In this document: one piece after another, positions 1-11,924 of the stretch
Numbering within the stretch: the first letter of the stretch is position 1
Layout: every line of letters starts with the position of its first letter
Origin: Papaver somniferum
Taxonomy: Eukaryota > Streptophyta > Magnoliopsida > Ranunculales > Papaveraceae
DNA length: 64,000 nucleotides
Assembly: GCF_003573695.1 (NCBI RefSeq)
Contig: NW_020650859.1
Span: 992,001-1,056,000 of the forward strand
Direction of reading: 5' to 3'
The notes under the pieces: generated by a model
What the model was told of the DNA's origin: nothing
The model's database searches: none
The model's input: only the letters and a program-made list of their open reading frames with translations
Position numbers and translations under genes: made by a program

Positions 1-868
1 TTGCCTTCACATTTAGTGCACCAAAGGTTACTATCCTCCCCAAGAATTTTTTTTGCCACACCTAGGGAAGGCAAGATAGTGCCATCCACCATCAGTTAGC
101 AAGTTAGTGGCGATTGCGTTTAAAAATATTTATGTCCTTCGTTAGAGATAGAGTGGAGTCACAATCAATTGGGTCATTCCTAACTTGATTAGCGGAAGAT
201 TCCCATAGAGCGATCTTCATTGTTTAGCCCCTGACTCAGGAAATAACCATTAAATTACATATATGGACAAACGGATTGCAAAATGACAAACTAAGCGATG
301 CTAATAGTAGACTGTGTATATCTAGCATTCTCAATAGTTATCTCGTGAAAGTTAACAATAAAAACATTACTGAAACCTAAGCATACCTATGATCTTGGAT
401 TTAAACCATTCTTAGTAAACTCAATGAAATTGGTTTAAGAATGTTACGTACTTGGCTGGGTTGCCCACCATCCCTCTGAAGTTTTTTATTGACGATTTTT
501 AAGAAGCCAACCGGCATCCACATTAAATAGCTGTAGTGACTAAGGGAATTGGAAGACATCTAACAATCTATGTGATGACCTTTTAGAGGCACCTGTTAAT
601 ATTGAAAGTTAAGGAACCTATGTACTGCCAGGAACATAACAGTACATGAATCGGAATATAAAATCAGATGAAATGGATACATCAAGACGTTACCTCCTAT
701 ATCTGTTCTTAGAAATGTATCCTACCTACCTAGTTATAATATTATTATTTAGTTACCGTGTTCCCATGTTCGCCATCCGTGTTGATCTGCTTCTGCAATA
801 CTTCGTGTTCATGACGTCTCCTTTGAGCCAGAGTCCGGTTCTGTCAACATGTTAATATTGACGTCTCC
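1..868. other. intergenic, no gene recognised
   Basis: I see no coding exon with a recognisable domain. The 69-codon ORF at 646-855 has no family resemblance and no splice context. The last bases before the tandem array carry a repeated GACGTCTCCTT word (813 and 860 regions), which may belong to the same repeat as the array. Confidence 0.5.
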
Positions 869-870
869 TT

Positions 871-1300
871 CTTGGCGCGGAGATGTGGCTGACACGGCTT
901 GCCATTGGCACAGTGGTGTGGCTGGCATGGTTGGCATGCCTTGGTGCGAAGATGTGGCTGGCATGGCTTGCCATTGGCACAACGTTGCGGCTGGCATAGT
1001 TGGCATGCCTTGGCGCGGAGGCGTGGCTGGCATGTTTTTCCATTGGCACAGTGGTGCGGCTGGCATGGTTGGCATGCCTTTGCGCGGAGAGGTGGATGAC
1101 ATGGCTAGCTTGCCATTGGCACAGTGGTGCGGTTGGCATGGTTGGCATGCCTTGGTGCGAAGATGTGGCTGGCATGGTTTGCCATTGGCACGGTGGTGTT
1201 GTTGGCATGGTTGGCATGCCTTGGCGCGGAGATGGGGCTGGCATGGTTTTCCATTGGCACGGTGGTGTGGCTGGCATGGTTGACATGCTTTGGCGCGGTA
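871..1300. repeat. 69-bp tandem repeat array, about 6 copies
   Basis: The word TTGGYGCGRAG recurs at about 872, 941, 1010, 1079, 1152, 1221 and 1290. The spacing is 69 bp except for one 73-bp step with a 4-bp insertion. Each unit also contains CCATTGGCACRGTGG and TGGCATGGTTGGCATGCC, the latter largely palindromic. The unit is GC-rich in A+T-rich surroundings. Because 69 is divisible by three, open frames appear on both strands (for example 849-1283 + and 852-1322 -). Those frames are a by-product of the period and are not called as genes. Confidence 0.93.
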
Positions 1301-1344
1301 GCATGAGAATAAGGTTTGGCATAGATGACGTCGGTCAATGTTAA

Positions 1345-4189
1345 GGGTTCTGCCGTGGAATATGACTCATGTATGAAAAGAAGGTATCCCGGTAATTCTT
1401 ACGTAGGCATGTTGATTGATTCGATCAATGTGCTAAAGATCATAGTAACGTCGTGTCAGATGCGTGGTTTTACGATTTTAATCCTAAGCTAAAAACCACC
1501 ATTAACACCAAGTTAAATTTTTTAGCTGAAAGTTCTTCGTCCACTTCTATTCCCTTATCTTTTTAGTGGCAAAAATAATTCAAATAAGGCTAGAAGGGTC
1601 CACCTCCAACTACATAGACATATGTCACCCACTCAACCACATGAGGTGGAGTTGATAGATTTGATCTTATGTACACATTCCCACAAACAGAAAAGTCATG
1701 CCTTTGGCACATGATCTAAACCTTAAACACACACTTCATCAATATTAGACTAAACCAGTTTCATTAAACTAACCATGATTTGCTGCTAAATCATAAAAAA
1801 GACTAACATCTTGATCAGATGACCTCCCCTAAAACAAATGAAGAATGCTTCTTTTGTTTTTGATAGGAAGAAATAAATTTTATTAAGAGTAAGAAGAATT
1901 TACAGAGTCTACGATATATAGACAAAAAAATGGGCAAAATAGAAGCAAAGACTAAGTCTCAATTATTTACATTGAAATGTTTCCCATAGCCGTTCGATGT
2001 TATCTCTTTTGGAATAGATATATTGCATATTATTGTGAAATGCGAAAAAGTAGGCATGTAATTACGAAATGGAAAACCAGTATTATACAATTCTTTGGCC
2101 AAGATTTTGAATGAACCATCATGCTCTAATGATGCCAATATTTTATTTCGTTAGTAAATACTCCATTCTTTGATGTGTAATTGGGATGCTATTATTGGTG
2201 CCAATTAACTACCTCTTTTTGTACCTTTGGTAACTTTCTTAACTATCATTTTTTAGGATGATGGTTGATTTTAATTGAATTTGCCCCATTCTTTCTTTCA
2301 AAAAATATTTCATTTAGGTTTCTAATTCGAATGGATTAGAATAATAGATTAACCGTTCTCGTTTGTCATAGACTCATAGCATCACATTTTTTACAGTCAC
2401 AAGCCCACTAATAATTTCGCACTCTCCACTCCCCAGCTTCCAATAGACTGTTAGACCTCCATTTTTTCACATGTTGTACTAAACTAGCCATGGCCATGGT
2501 CTACAGTATAGTCATAGCACCATAACATGACAAACATGTGCACCCATAATTACATGAAATATTTTCCCATTCCCATCCCACGCCTCACAAGCCTAGCTAC
2601 ATCTGTCTGTAGCAGCCAGTAGTAGATACTAGATATAAGATGGAATATAACAGAAACAAACCTTTTGGGCCATCCATTGACACCCCTGCTGAAACATAGC
2701 TTACTCAGACTACGCGCCTTGAAAACACAAGTATGGTCGTTTGGAGGAGCATGTGCATAGAACTGAAGTCATTCATTCAGTCTAATCAATCAACTGTTGA
2801 TGATGATCTATAAATCATGAATGAAACAAGTACATAAGCAAACAAACCAACCAAAGCCGCCCAAACAACAAAAAACATGGAGAAGTTCGGAACTTGTTTT
2901 ATGAATCCAAGCACAAAATGCAAAGTATGGGTCTTGATTCATTGTTTAATGAAATGGATCGAAAAGACAATGTAAACTTTAGGGAAAAATGAATTTGTCC
3001 CCTTCCTTTTCATCCAATTTTTTTCTTTTTGTCTCACATCTTCGTTTTTAGTGGGAGGAGTAGAGATAATATATTGTATTTAGCTTTAGATTAGAATAGA
3101 CTGCTATAGCCATTTTGTTTTGTTCTTTGTTAATCCCAACTTCTTCTATGAGTCACTACTCTAATTATGCTAGCAATTATTTGATTAGTTAGCATGATTA
3201 ATTAAGAAGCCATTGGCACCTAAAAAAACATAAAAAAGGAAATTTGAGAACATTTTCCCTTAAGCTTTACAGTTTGATCTTCAATAGTACTACTACTTCG
3301 AGAACCAAAAACTTAACTATGTTTGCAAGGTTTAATTAGAAAAAAAAGGTGAAACAGGACAGTGGTAGAGTTAGGATCGAAGATATTAGAAGCAATCTAG
3401 CCACCCAGCCAGCCATCCAATCAATGTTTTGTTTCGTTAGGAAGACAATACCTTCTTGATTATACAGTTAAACCAATTAAGCTTAATTAGAGTAGTGACT
3501 CATGGATAGCCACCCAGCCAGCTATCCAAAATGGAAAAAAAACTGTCTATCATCTGACTGGCGACGAGTAAGGGATTAACTCGTATTCAGATCAGGAGTC
3601 AGAAACAGACATGATGATAGTTACCACTTCTTGGAAAAATTTGCACAATATTGTTACATGCATCACCAAATTCCATCCTCAGTATAAAACCAATTAATTT
3701 TTTATAAATCTCACAACAGTCGTGTATACGTAGTGATCATGTTTAAGATCTCATATCCTATATCTACCGGCTTTATTCTTAGAGGGTTAGTGTTTTGCAA
3801 GTGAGATATACCTTATATCTAAGTTCATGGATTTCGACTACGAAAAGTGCACGAGGAGCAGATGAGCCACCCCTCTAGAAGGTTGTCCATTGTGCTAGCC
3901 AGTTCCATTCCTTTATAATTGGTGCGTGTGTGAGGGTCCCATGGTCCGTATTTACCCATCATCACAAAAATAAAATACTATAACTGGACTACCGGAGGGC
4001 CAAGCCAAATTGGGAAAGAATAGGTCAAGGAATAAAAATGAACAGCACCCAATTTGGGACTGTACTTGTCGCCCACCAAGGAGACCTAAAAACAACTTTC
4101 AACTAAAACCATTAAAATACAATATATTTTGGTAGCCTTTTTAAGTTTTTCTTAATTATTAAATCTTTGATCATTTTTGTAATTATGCT
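1345..4189. other. intergenic, A+T-rich
   Basis: No exon with a recognisable domain was seen. One stretch (about 1,850-2,170) resembles the 3' end of a LINE and is listed separately. The 5' regulatory region of the LBD gene must lie in the distal part. Confidence 0.5.
1850..2170 (-). mobile_element. possible LINE 3'-end remnant
   Basis: Read on the minus strand, the stretch ends with a TTAATAAAATTTATTTCTTCCTATCAAAAAC-like tail (about 1,856-1,890). That is the usual look of plant L1 3' ends; the LINE at 12.5-18.0 kb ends similarly (AATAAAATCGGC...TTTATCAAAAAAT). Upstream on the minus strand a short frame reads KILAKELYNTGFPF, which could be a decayed end of ORF2. No target duplication was found, and an alternative is simple A+T-rich intergenic DNA. 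Confidence 0.35.
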
Positions 4190-4196
4190 TATAAAG
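4190..4196 (+). promoter_or_regulatory. putative TATA box of the LBD gene
   Basis: TATAAAG lies about 80 bp upstream of the chosen LBD start codon at 4,276, a reasonable distance for a plant core promoter. It rests on sequence only. Confidence 0.4.
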
Positions 4197-4275
4197 AGAG
4201 TAAACCAAGATCTTAGATCCTTAATCAGGATAGAGAGTACTACTAAAACTTTTGAGGAGATCATATCATCATATG

Positions 4276-5079
4276 ATGGGAAAGCATGGTTCATCATGTG
4301 GAGCATGCAAGTTCTTGAGAAGAAAATGTAATAATAGATGTGTTTTTGCACCTTATTTCTGTTTTGATGAGTCTGCGTCCCATTTCGCGGCAGTTCATAA
4401 GGTGTTTGGAGCGGCTAATGTTTCGAAACATCTCTCACAACTTCCAGTGCAGGATCGAAGTGAAGCTGCACTAACTATATCTTATGAAGCACTAGCTCGT
4501 ATACGTGATCCTACCTATGGTTGTGTTGCTCAAATATTTGCTCTTCAACAGCAGGTAATTTTCATTATTTCTTGCTCACTATTTGCTTTATTCAGTCACA
4601 TCAAGTACCAAGATTACGTTACCTATGGTACCGTACCGTCCCGGTCCTAATAACCTACTGACCTTTGCATGCAGGTGGCTATCCTACAGAAGGAGGTGCA
4701 GAATCTCGAAACTCAAGTAGCCGCAAGTCGTGCTACCAATGTCCTCGTCAATCACCAGAGCTCTCATGCATTTAACGACATCAACAGCAGTCCGTTCCGT
4801 TTATCTTCATCACAACTCCATGATTGGAACTTGCATAACTCTGATGCCTCCAATTTGATGAGCATTATAAATGGAAACGTTGTGACTCTACAAATGAACC
4901 AATTATTCGGCGTAGAATACACAAATGTACCAAATTCCTGTCAGAGTGGGCAACTTGAGCAAGAGATCTTTTTCAACGACCCTTGCTGGTTGGATGTCCC
5001 AACAATAAGTTCGTATAGCAGCAGTACTGGACAGGTGATCAATTTCCCAAGCCTCCTTGATGACATACAGCTTAATTAG
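4276..5079 (+). CDS. LOB-domain (LBD) transcription factor, class I
   Basis: Plant-specific DNA-binding transcription factor. Two exons are inferred: 4,276-4,554 and 4,675-5,079, joined over a 120-bp intron (CAG|GTAATT ... TTGCATGCAG|GTG), giving about 227 aa. The N-terminus has the C-X2-C-X6-C-X3-C block ([15 protein letters not shown]), then the GAS region ([13 protein letters not shown]), the DPTYGCV block and a leucine-zipper-like segment ([22 protein letters not shown]) that spans the splice site. That intron position is usual for the family. The sequence most resembles class IB members of the LBD16/18/29/33 type, known for lateral-root and callus initiation, but I cannot assign an orthologue. 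In-frame ATGs lie at 4,252, 4,273 and 4,276; I prefer the MGKHGSS start, which places the domain close to the N-terminus as in relatives. Confidence 0.93.
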
Positions 5080-5479
5080 GGGTAACTGAATTGATCAGCG
5101 AGGTTACAAATGTGACGAGCTATTGAGATTAGATGTTAGATTAAGCTTTATAACCTTTCCAAGAGAATGTCTGGGATGGCAACTTTAATTGAGATTAGAT
5201 TACGAGTCGATAACGTTAATCTGCTTAGAATGATATCAATCAATAATTTTATTTGCATTAACTAAAAATGGTTTCACCGGAAACAACTTAAGACAAACTA
5301 TTTGAATGAGTACACAAAGACGACAAGACAAAACAGGTATGCATAAAAGCAGGAAGGCTAACAGTATAAATCTATGTACACAGATTCATTAACATACAAT
5401 CAGCGTACCAGCGTCATCTCTGAACCTTCCGCGCGCGAATTGCGTTAAAAAAAATGAAAACATCAGACTTATTTTACTG

Positions 5480-7075
5480 TTAATATTTGCTTGGATCAAA
5501 ACCAAATCCTTCAGCAATCGCACTCCCACACATACATATACAACTCAGTCCAACCAGAACATCAACAATGGCTCTTTCTGTCTTACGTTTATCAGAAAAA
5601 TACAAAGTCTGCAGCAACAAAACCTTCGGCTTGGCATCAAAATTCTGCTTCTCAAAACTCCTCTCCATTTGCCATTTCACAGTATCTTGTGCCATGGGAG
5701 TAAGCCATGAAAAAGTTTGGTTCAATCTTTCTGCCCAATCCTCAACTAATGCAATTTTCTCCCGTTTCCCAAGCTCATGCACCCTACTTAGTTTCTTCAA
5801 CTTCGGTTTGACAATTTCCTTCAAATGTGCCGGTAACAAATGATACAAATCGTCTCGCGTATTTTGATCAATTGAAAATAGAGATTTCATGCATCTATCC
5901 GATGTTAGAATCACATTTGCGTATCTCACTGCCAAACCTGAACCTCCGACAGTGGATGCTGGTGCTTGTTCTGCCAACCTCATTCCAGTACAATAACTAG
6001 CAGCGTTATTCATGCTGGCACTGGCAGTTTTTTCCAGAATACGAATACTCAAAAGACGATTTTCTTTTAGATTACGTAAAGGTTTCAATTCTCGGCTCCA
6101 GAAGTGTACAGAATCTTGTTTTGATGGAGGCTTTGATGAAAGTGGACCTGATTTTGTAGAAACCATTTCTCTTTCTGGTAGAGGACTTACGCGAGGACTT
6201 AAAATAAGGGGACGAGAATCGGGATAAAATCTTATCTGATGCTCTGACAAGAAACGTTTGCGACTCGACGAAGGAAGGATTAGAACCGATACGTAGGGAG
6301 CGAAAGCTTCACTGATTCGGGTGTAAACAATGCATACTGTTCGCGTCATTAGACTTACCGTTTTGTTGAATGTCTGACCCCAAAGAGAAACCTGTCTTAG
6401 GTACCTAACTTGTTGCCGTTGCCACATTATTTTCTGATCGAAGAGATCAGAGTTACCTTTCTGTCCAGGAAACGAACGCGCGTACGTCTTCCATTGCATC
6501 AGCCTTTGTTCTGACAGTTCCATTTCTGCCAGAATTTCTAAGCCAGAATACAATTCCGATGTCGCATTTATGAATTTCTCCATCTGTTTAACGATTTTCT
6601 TTATGTCTTTTGAAGCAAATGTCAATCTACTCAAATCCATAACGCCGTCTTTTAAATCAGCGTACACATACTTGAAATGATTCAATTGCGGGTCAGAACA
6701 TCTTTTGCCTAAACGTGAAACGGTCATTGCGAGTCGATCTATTTCTTCAATCTTCTCAGCACAAGCAAGTTTAAGAAGATATCCTTCATCTTTAGAATTC
6801 AAATAAGAGATGCCTTCTGATCTGATGATATGGTTACGGAGCTTAAGAATTTCATCGTCAGAGAGAGATTTATAAAGAGAAACAAGACGTGACATGGTTT
6901 TTGCCGTCTCGAATGCAAGAATACCGAGTTTCCCATTCTTTTCTCTGCGGAAGATATTACGTGTTTTCTTTTTAGTATGCGAATTATCAGAAAGTAAAGA
7001 AGATCGCTTCCCGTTCTTGTTCCCCACAAGGCTACTACTGATCTCTGACAACCATGCATGCACGGGTCGATTCAT
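5480..7075 (-). CDS. DUF3475/DUF668 protein (PSI-like family)
   Basis: Intronless gene of about 531 aa from the ATG at 7,075. An upstream in-frame ATG at 7,129 would give 549 aa. Residues about 50-106 form a DUF3475 region (KLGILAFETAKTMSRLVSLY ... SLSDDEI). Residues about 375-462 form a DUF668 region (TVGGSGLAVRYANVILTSDR ... LYHLLPAHLKEIVKPKL). This is the architecture of the plant PSK-SIMULATOR (PSI) and related families, linked in Arabidopsis to peptide-hormone growth signalling. This copy lacks the N-terminal glycine for myristoylation seen in PSI1, and looks more like the shorter intronless branch. The 7,075 start is preferred because MNRPVHAWLSEI aligns with the short W-containing N-terminus of relatives. 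The biochemical function is unknown for the family. Confidence 0.88.
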   Translation of the reverse strand: MNRPVHAWLSEISSSLVGNKNGKRSSLLSDNSHTKKKTRNIFRREKNGKLGILAFETAKTMSRLVSLYKSLSDDEILKLRNHIIRSEGISYLNSKDEGYLLKLACAEKIEEIDRLAMTVSRLGKRCSDPQLNHFKYVYADLKDGVMDLSRLTFASKDIKKIVKQMEKFINATSELYSGLEILAEMELSEQRLMQWKTYARSFPGQKGNSDLFDQKIMWQRQQVRYLRQVSLWGQTFNKTVSLMTRTVCIVYTRISEAFAPYVSVLILPSSSRKRFLSEHQIRFYPDSRPLILSPRVSPLPEREMVSTKSGPLSSKPPSKQDSVHFWSRELKPLRNLKENRLLSIRILEKTASASMNNAASYCTGMRLAEQAPASTVGGSGLAVRYANVILTSDRCMKSLFSIDQNTRDDLYHLLPAHLKEIVKPKLKKLSRVHELGKREKIALVEDWAERLNQTFSWLTPMAQDTVKWQMERSFEKQNFDAKPKVLLLQTLYFSDKRKTERAIVDVLVGLSCICMCGSAIAEGFGFDPSKY

Positions 7076-7129
7076 GATTGTCTGAAATATTGTATACCCT
7101 TGATTGCTCAATTTAAGAATAAATGTCAT

Positions 7130-8536
7130 AAAAGCGAAGACGAAAATGAGAATGATGATAGTTTTTCATATGGGTTCATTGAGAATGAGAAGAGAAAAGG
7201 GTATTTGAGATGGTGAATGAAAATGAAGATGAAGTGCATGATAGTTTCCAAGCTTCTTCCTGTTGTTCTTCATGCATGGAGACGCGATTTCGCTTTAGTC
7301 GTATTCATGTTTTTCTTGGTTTTTCTTTTCAGTTTTGTTGATTGTTTGTTTCGAACAACGGGAGGTTCCCAGAGGAACAAACGTGGAAGACAAATAGAAA
7401 ATGTGCATAAACACAACAAACTAAAGCCTAAATTAAGCAAAGACAGTAGTAGTGTTTACATGGTTGACTGGATCCTAACCAATTAACCAACTTCTAAATT
7501 GTCCTAGGAAGGAAAATCTTGTCCGATCCATCCAACCCAGCTTTTGTATTTAGTTGTAGTAGAAGAGCCGAAGAAACGCTTCATTTTTGTTCATTTCTTT
7601 TCTATATATAGTTGTAGATTGCCTCATTTCCAACAAACACAGTGAGGCAATCATCAGAAAATTGTTTGATATCCGAGCCCTGTAGAAGCTGTTATTTTCA
7701 TTAGAGGACTGTGATAATTAACAGAAAAGGTGAAACTAGATCACCTTGGCTAACTCGTTTTTTTCTTATAAGTTGATGAACAAGAGGTTAAGTTGGTCAA
7801 GGTGTCAAAAAAAAAAGAACGTGGCTAGGCCATCCTTGGCTTACAAGCCATGTCAAAGAATCGGATAGGCATTTGCAGGACAACAAATGGCATAACCAAT
7901 GTAGAATCAATTCTAAACTTGTTTGGAAGTGTTGTTGAATCATTCCAATATGTAAATCCTATTTTCCAAGATTTACATGTTGTCTTCATGATTCTGTATA
8001 AATTCGGAATTAGGGATTGTTGTGTAAAGATGTCGACTTATTTTGAACACGAATATTAACTCTTAATATTTGTTGTTCAAAGATATCCTTAGTACTCAAG
8101 GTGATCCTGTATCGGAAGAAATTGAGAATCTTTCGATTGAAGTTTTTGATTTTATATGATTTGATTACTGGCAATTAATACATTACTCTAGAGAATAAAA
8201 ATTAATAATGTGCATTTACTAATTGAAGTTTTTTTATGAGAAATTTCGTAAATATTGGACTACATTTAGTGGGATTACAAAACCGTCGTTACATACTTTA
8301 AGAATATTTTCGGTCATGAAGGATCCTCAAGACGAACGCCACCTAGATCTTTGGGTTCGTGTGAAAAAACAAGAAATATTTTTGAGAGGAGAAAATCATT
8401 GTCTTGCGTGTTGTGTGTGAGCATAAATTCTCGTATAAAATCAACATCTCATTTGTCTCCATTAATATGTGGTCATCTGGATGAACCTAACCTCTCACTT
8501 TATATTGTGGTCATCTGGATAAGAAAAGCTTTTTGC
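7130..8536. other. intergenic, no gene recognised
   Basis: Only short ORFs without domain resemblance (for example 7,217-7,486 and 7,850-8,059). The first few hundred bases should be the promoter and 5' leader of the minus-strand DUF668 gene. Confidence 0.5.
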
Positions 8537-9757
8537 GCACTACTCCATTTTGGATGTGGACTATTATTTTTTCTTGTGGATATTTAAAGTAAATTTGGGT
8601 CACTTCTTATCCATATATTTTATTTTAATATCCAAATTGTCCTTTCTGATTAAGTTAGTGTAATGATTAGTGAGATTAAATTAATAAGTTGATTTTTTTT
8701 CAAAAGAAGATTTATTGAGAGGGAGAAGAAGATGATAATGAAGATGAGGGTCTTGGAAAAAAAAAGTTAGATCTCTTTCTTAAGAGCCACAACAAGAGTA
8801 TGATGTTTTGCGTACTCACGGATACTTCAAATTTAGTTAATGGTGCTCGAATTGGCCAAAACATTCCTAAAAATGATAATTTACTAATTGATTTCGGCTT
8901 GATTAAAAAAGTTCGGTTACGACATCTGAAAAACAGGTAGCCGAACTCATCTGCAAGTGTAGTTCGGCTAATGTTTTTGAAAACACAGGTAGCCGAACTC
9001 AGCTTTAATGGAGTTTTTTTCAGAGAAAAGTTTGGTTCAGATAAGAAAGTTGCGACGCAACCGAACTAGGAGTTCCGCTAGGTAAAAATTTCTACGTAAC
9101 TGAACTCAATTTGTAGGTTTTTCAGAGAAAAGTTTGGTTAAGAGAAAAAAAATGCGGCATAATCGAACTTTTTGCGATGTAACCGAACTTTTTGTGACGT
9201 AACTGAACCTTTTGCGAGCTAACCGAATTTTTTGTGACATAAGCGAACTTTTTGTGACGTAACCAAACTAAAAGTTCTGCTGGGACGTTGTTCTTTTTGC
9301 GACGTAACTGAATTTTTATCAGGAAAAAAAACCTCCATTAAAGTTGAGTTCGGCTAGTTCGGCAAAGTTTTTCACATAATTCCTAGTCGAACTTCTCTCT
9401 GCTACTTTCATTTTCAACTCATTTTAATGATTACTTATCATTTTTTTCAACCAAAAACGAATGACAAGTAATGGATTTGTGAAAATATTTTTGTTAATAA
9501 TTTAAATTTAACTATATGTATATATAGAGGTGGTGGTGGTGGTAGCCAGAGGTGTTAGGTGATGGTCGGCGGTGGTAGACGGCGGTGATGGGAAGAGGTG
9601 GTGGTTATATATATATAGATGGTTATTAGGTCGGTTTTAAATTAAATTAAATTAAAAATATATTAGTCATTTTCATACTTTAGTACAACTCATATAACTA
9701 CGGGGTGATATCCTTATCAAATAGTAGTCTCCTTCCAAAATAGAGTAGTGCTCAAAA
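8531..9757. mobile_element. non-autonomous TIR DNA transposon, copy 1
   Basis: The ends form an imperfect terminal inverted repeat of about 30-40 bp. GCACTACTCCATTTTGG begins at 8,537; the reverse complement of the other end (to 9,751) reads GCACTACTCTATTTTGG, and the match extends on both sides with scattered mismatches. There is no coding capacity. The interior carries many direct and inverted copies of a TTCGGTTA / TAACCGAA word, a degenerate 20-bp tandem array at about 9,160-9,275 (TTTTTGYGACGTAACCGAAC type), a GGTGGT microsatellite near 9,525 and a TATATATA run near 9,606. The same internal order recurs at 41.3-42.9 kb, so this is a dispersed family. The superfamily is unclear; subterminal repeats in both orientations recall CACTA or Mutator derivatives. 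Confidence 0.8.
9160..9275. repeat. 20-bp tandem repeats inside the TIR element
   Basis: Six degenerate units of the form TTTTTGYGACGTAACCGAAC follow each other at 20-bp spacing. Each carries the TAACCGAA word found elsewhere in the element; individual units read CGAAC, CGAAT or CAAAC. They could be transposase-binding subterminal repeats, but no binding protein is known. Confidence 0.8.
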
Positions 9758-10366
9758 AACGGTTCCCGGATAAACCCTAACACCCAACTCTAAGCGGACC
9801 TAACCTCATCAAGCCTAGAGTGGCTCAAGCACAGTGTTAACTAGTACTGTAAGTTGGCCGAGTAAAAATAATTATTTACCATACCATTACCATATGGCGT
9901 ATCATGTGCACCCGGTTTCGCCGTTCGGCTAGCGTTTCATATCTAAAGCAACTCTATCCGATTCAAAGGACTTACCCGTTGGATAAAATCATTCATTTCT
10001 CCTCCTTTTGAATACTGAGAAGACGATCTCGGATCATCATACCAATCTAATCTTCTTTTCGCGAACTTCACCAATAGAAAGGTATATTAATCTCGTCCAT
10101 TATTTTTATGAGGAATCTTGGTTACGTTAATTATTATTATAAGTCTGTATCATGAATGGGTAAATTTGTAGGATTGCATGTTACCCGTTTGATGAAACTC
10201 CTAACAGAATTATGTTATTTTTTCCTGTCAAATGCTTGCTTGTTTGCTTAAATGGGGTAGTAGATTGAACTATATTTAGATTTTCTGAACTTTTTTCTTA
10301 ATATTTGTGTTGTTTGCAAAATTATTATTACGATTTAAAAGCTACCGAAGAAGGGAGTATAACAGT

Positions 10367-11924
10367 ATGATTGGTAAGGCAGAGGATAGGATCAGCAACT
10401 TACCCGACTCGCTTCTTCACCATATACTATCATTCCTTCCAACCAGACTTGTTGCCCGCACTAGCATATTATCTCGCAAATGGAAGTACATATGGACCTC
10501 TATCCCCAACCTTCGATTTCGATATGATAAACATAGCTCTGACCCCATATCCCCAACCTTCATTGATTATGTGGATGGGACACTGCGGCGTCGTTGTTTC
10601 TCAGATAATGATATACACACATTCTATCTCAGATCATCTCACCATTTGAATGAATCTCGTGTAAATACCTGGATCTCCAATGTAATGAGCCTTAATGTCA
10701 AAGATTTCGGTTTAGTCTTGGAGCAAAATGATCCGTCGTGTATTCCCCAATCCTTTTTTACTTGTGCGTCACTCACATCATTGCTACTAAGAGTTCTTGG
10801 TGATATAGGGTTTCCTGAATATATCTCATTTCCAAGACTCAAACATCTTCGACTTGAAGGTATAAAGTTTAGCAATGATTGCTGGAATGAGAAACTTTTC
10901 TCAAATTGCCCCGTTCTTGAAGATTTAGCTTTGCTACACTGCAGATTTCGTACGTCGATTTTTTGTATTTCAATTCCTACGCACTTAAAACTCTGAAGAT
11001 TATTGCTCAGCATAGTATACGTGACTGTACTCTCAAAATTCATGCGCCAAGTTTTTTAACTTTAATCTATACCGGGAATGTCGCAAAAGAATATGTCTTC
11101 TCAAGTTTTGATACACTAGTGGAAGCAGTTGTTCAGTTATCTTCTTCAAGGTTGGAAAAGACATGTCATATTGAAGCGTTAAGACAACTTCTTCGATCCC
11201 TTGCACATGTAAAATGTCTAGCGGTTAAAAATCTACATCCAGAGGTATATCCTTACTTGCTGCTATCTTTAGATTTCTTTCTTCTCCTTTAATTAATTAA
11301 ATCTGACACCTTAGAATTGATTTATTTGTTGCTACCTCCTCGTAATCAATAGGCTAAGAATCTGTTAAAGAATGCGCCAGCATATCGTAATATCAAACGA
11401 CTGAAAATAACTCAAGTAGTAAAATCTGATATAGGCACCGTAGTTGCTTTGCTCAAAGTAACGCCCAATCTGGAGTCGTTCGTATTTGAACATGTAAGTT
11501 TACGGAAATAAGTGTGAGCTTTTACTTGTCAACTTGTTATATGTTTGTAATACTTATCTTTTTGTTATCAATATATTTTTTTTCTATTTGTTTTTCGTTT
11601 CAAGAGCCTTATTGGATTGAGAATGAAGAGAACCATGATAATGAAGATGATGGTTGGACGTCCCTTGATATGGTTGGATGTTTGTTTCCACACCTTAAAT
11701 CAGTTTGCTTTAAGCCTGTTATTTGGAGCCCGATGGAGATTAGCTTTGTCAAAGCAATTTTGAGGAATGCAAAAGCTTTGCAGTCGTTGACTATCTATCA
11801 TGATAATTCTAGACGCCCTTTAAATTTGTCGAAACAAGAACTTTTGGTGCAGATAGAAAGTTTTCCAAGAGCCTCGACAAGTTGCACGTTTAAAAATCTC
11901 TCTTGGAGCCAGTCAGTAAGATAG
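10367..11924 (+). pseudogene. decayed F-box/LRR/FBD gene (copy A)
   Basis: The N-terminal F-box (MIGKAEDRISNLPDSLLHHI) and the C-terminal FBD (HLKSVCFKPVIWSPMEI) match the intact paralogue at 44.7-46.7 kb block by block. Exon equivalents are 10,367-~11,244, 11,353-11,493 and ~11,605-11,924. Two lesions are visible by comparison. The reading frame shifts near 10,980-10,996, just after FCISIPT, so the first frame ends at 10,996 and the LRR-like part continues in another frame from about 10,985. Exon 3 is also out of phase because the acceptor region lacks bases present in the paralogue. The intact family acts as substrate adaptors of SCF ubiquitin ligases. An unusual splice form could rescue part of it, but I judge it a pseudogene. 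Confidence 0.8.

Noticed and set aside
809..1344. Several overlapping ORFs of 60-156 codons on both strands
   Set aside because: All are produced by the 69-bp tandem array, whose period is a multiple of three. No domain, start context or splice signal supports any of them.
5487..6227. Plus-strand ORFs opposite the DUF668 gene
   Set aside because: Antisense shadows of a long conserved coding frame on the minus strand; no family resemblance.
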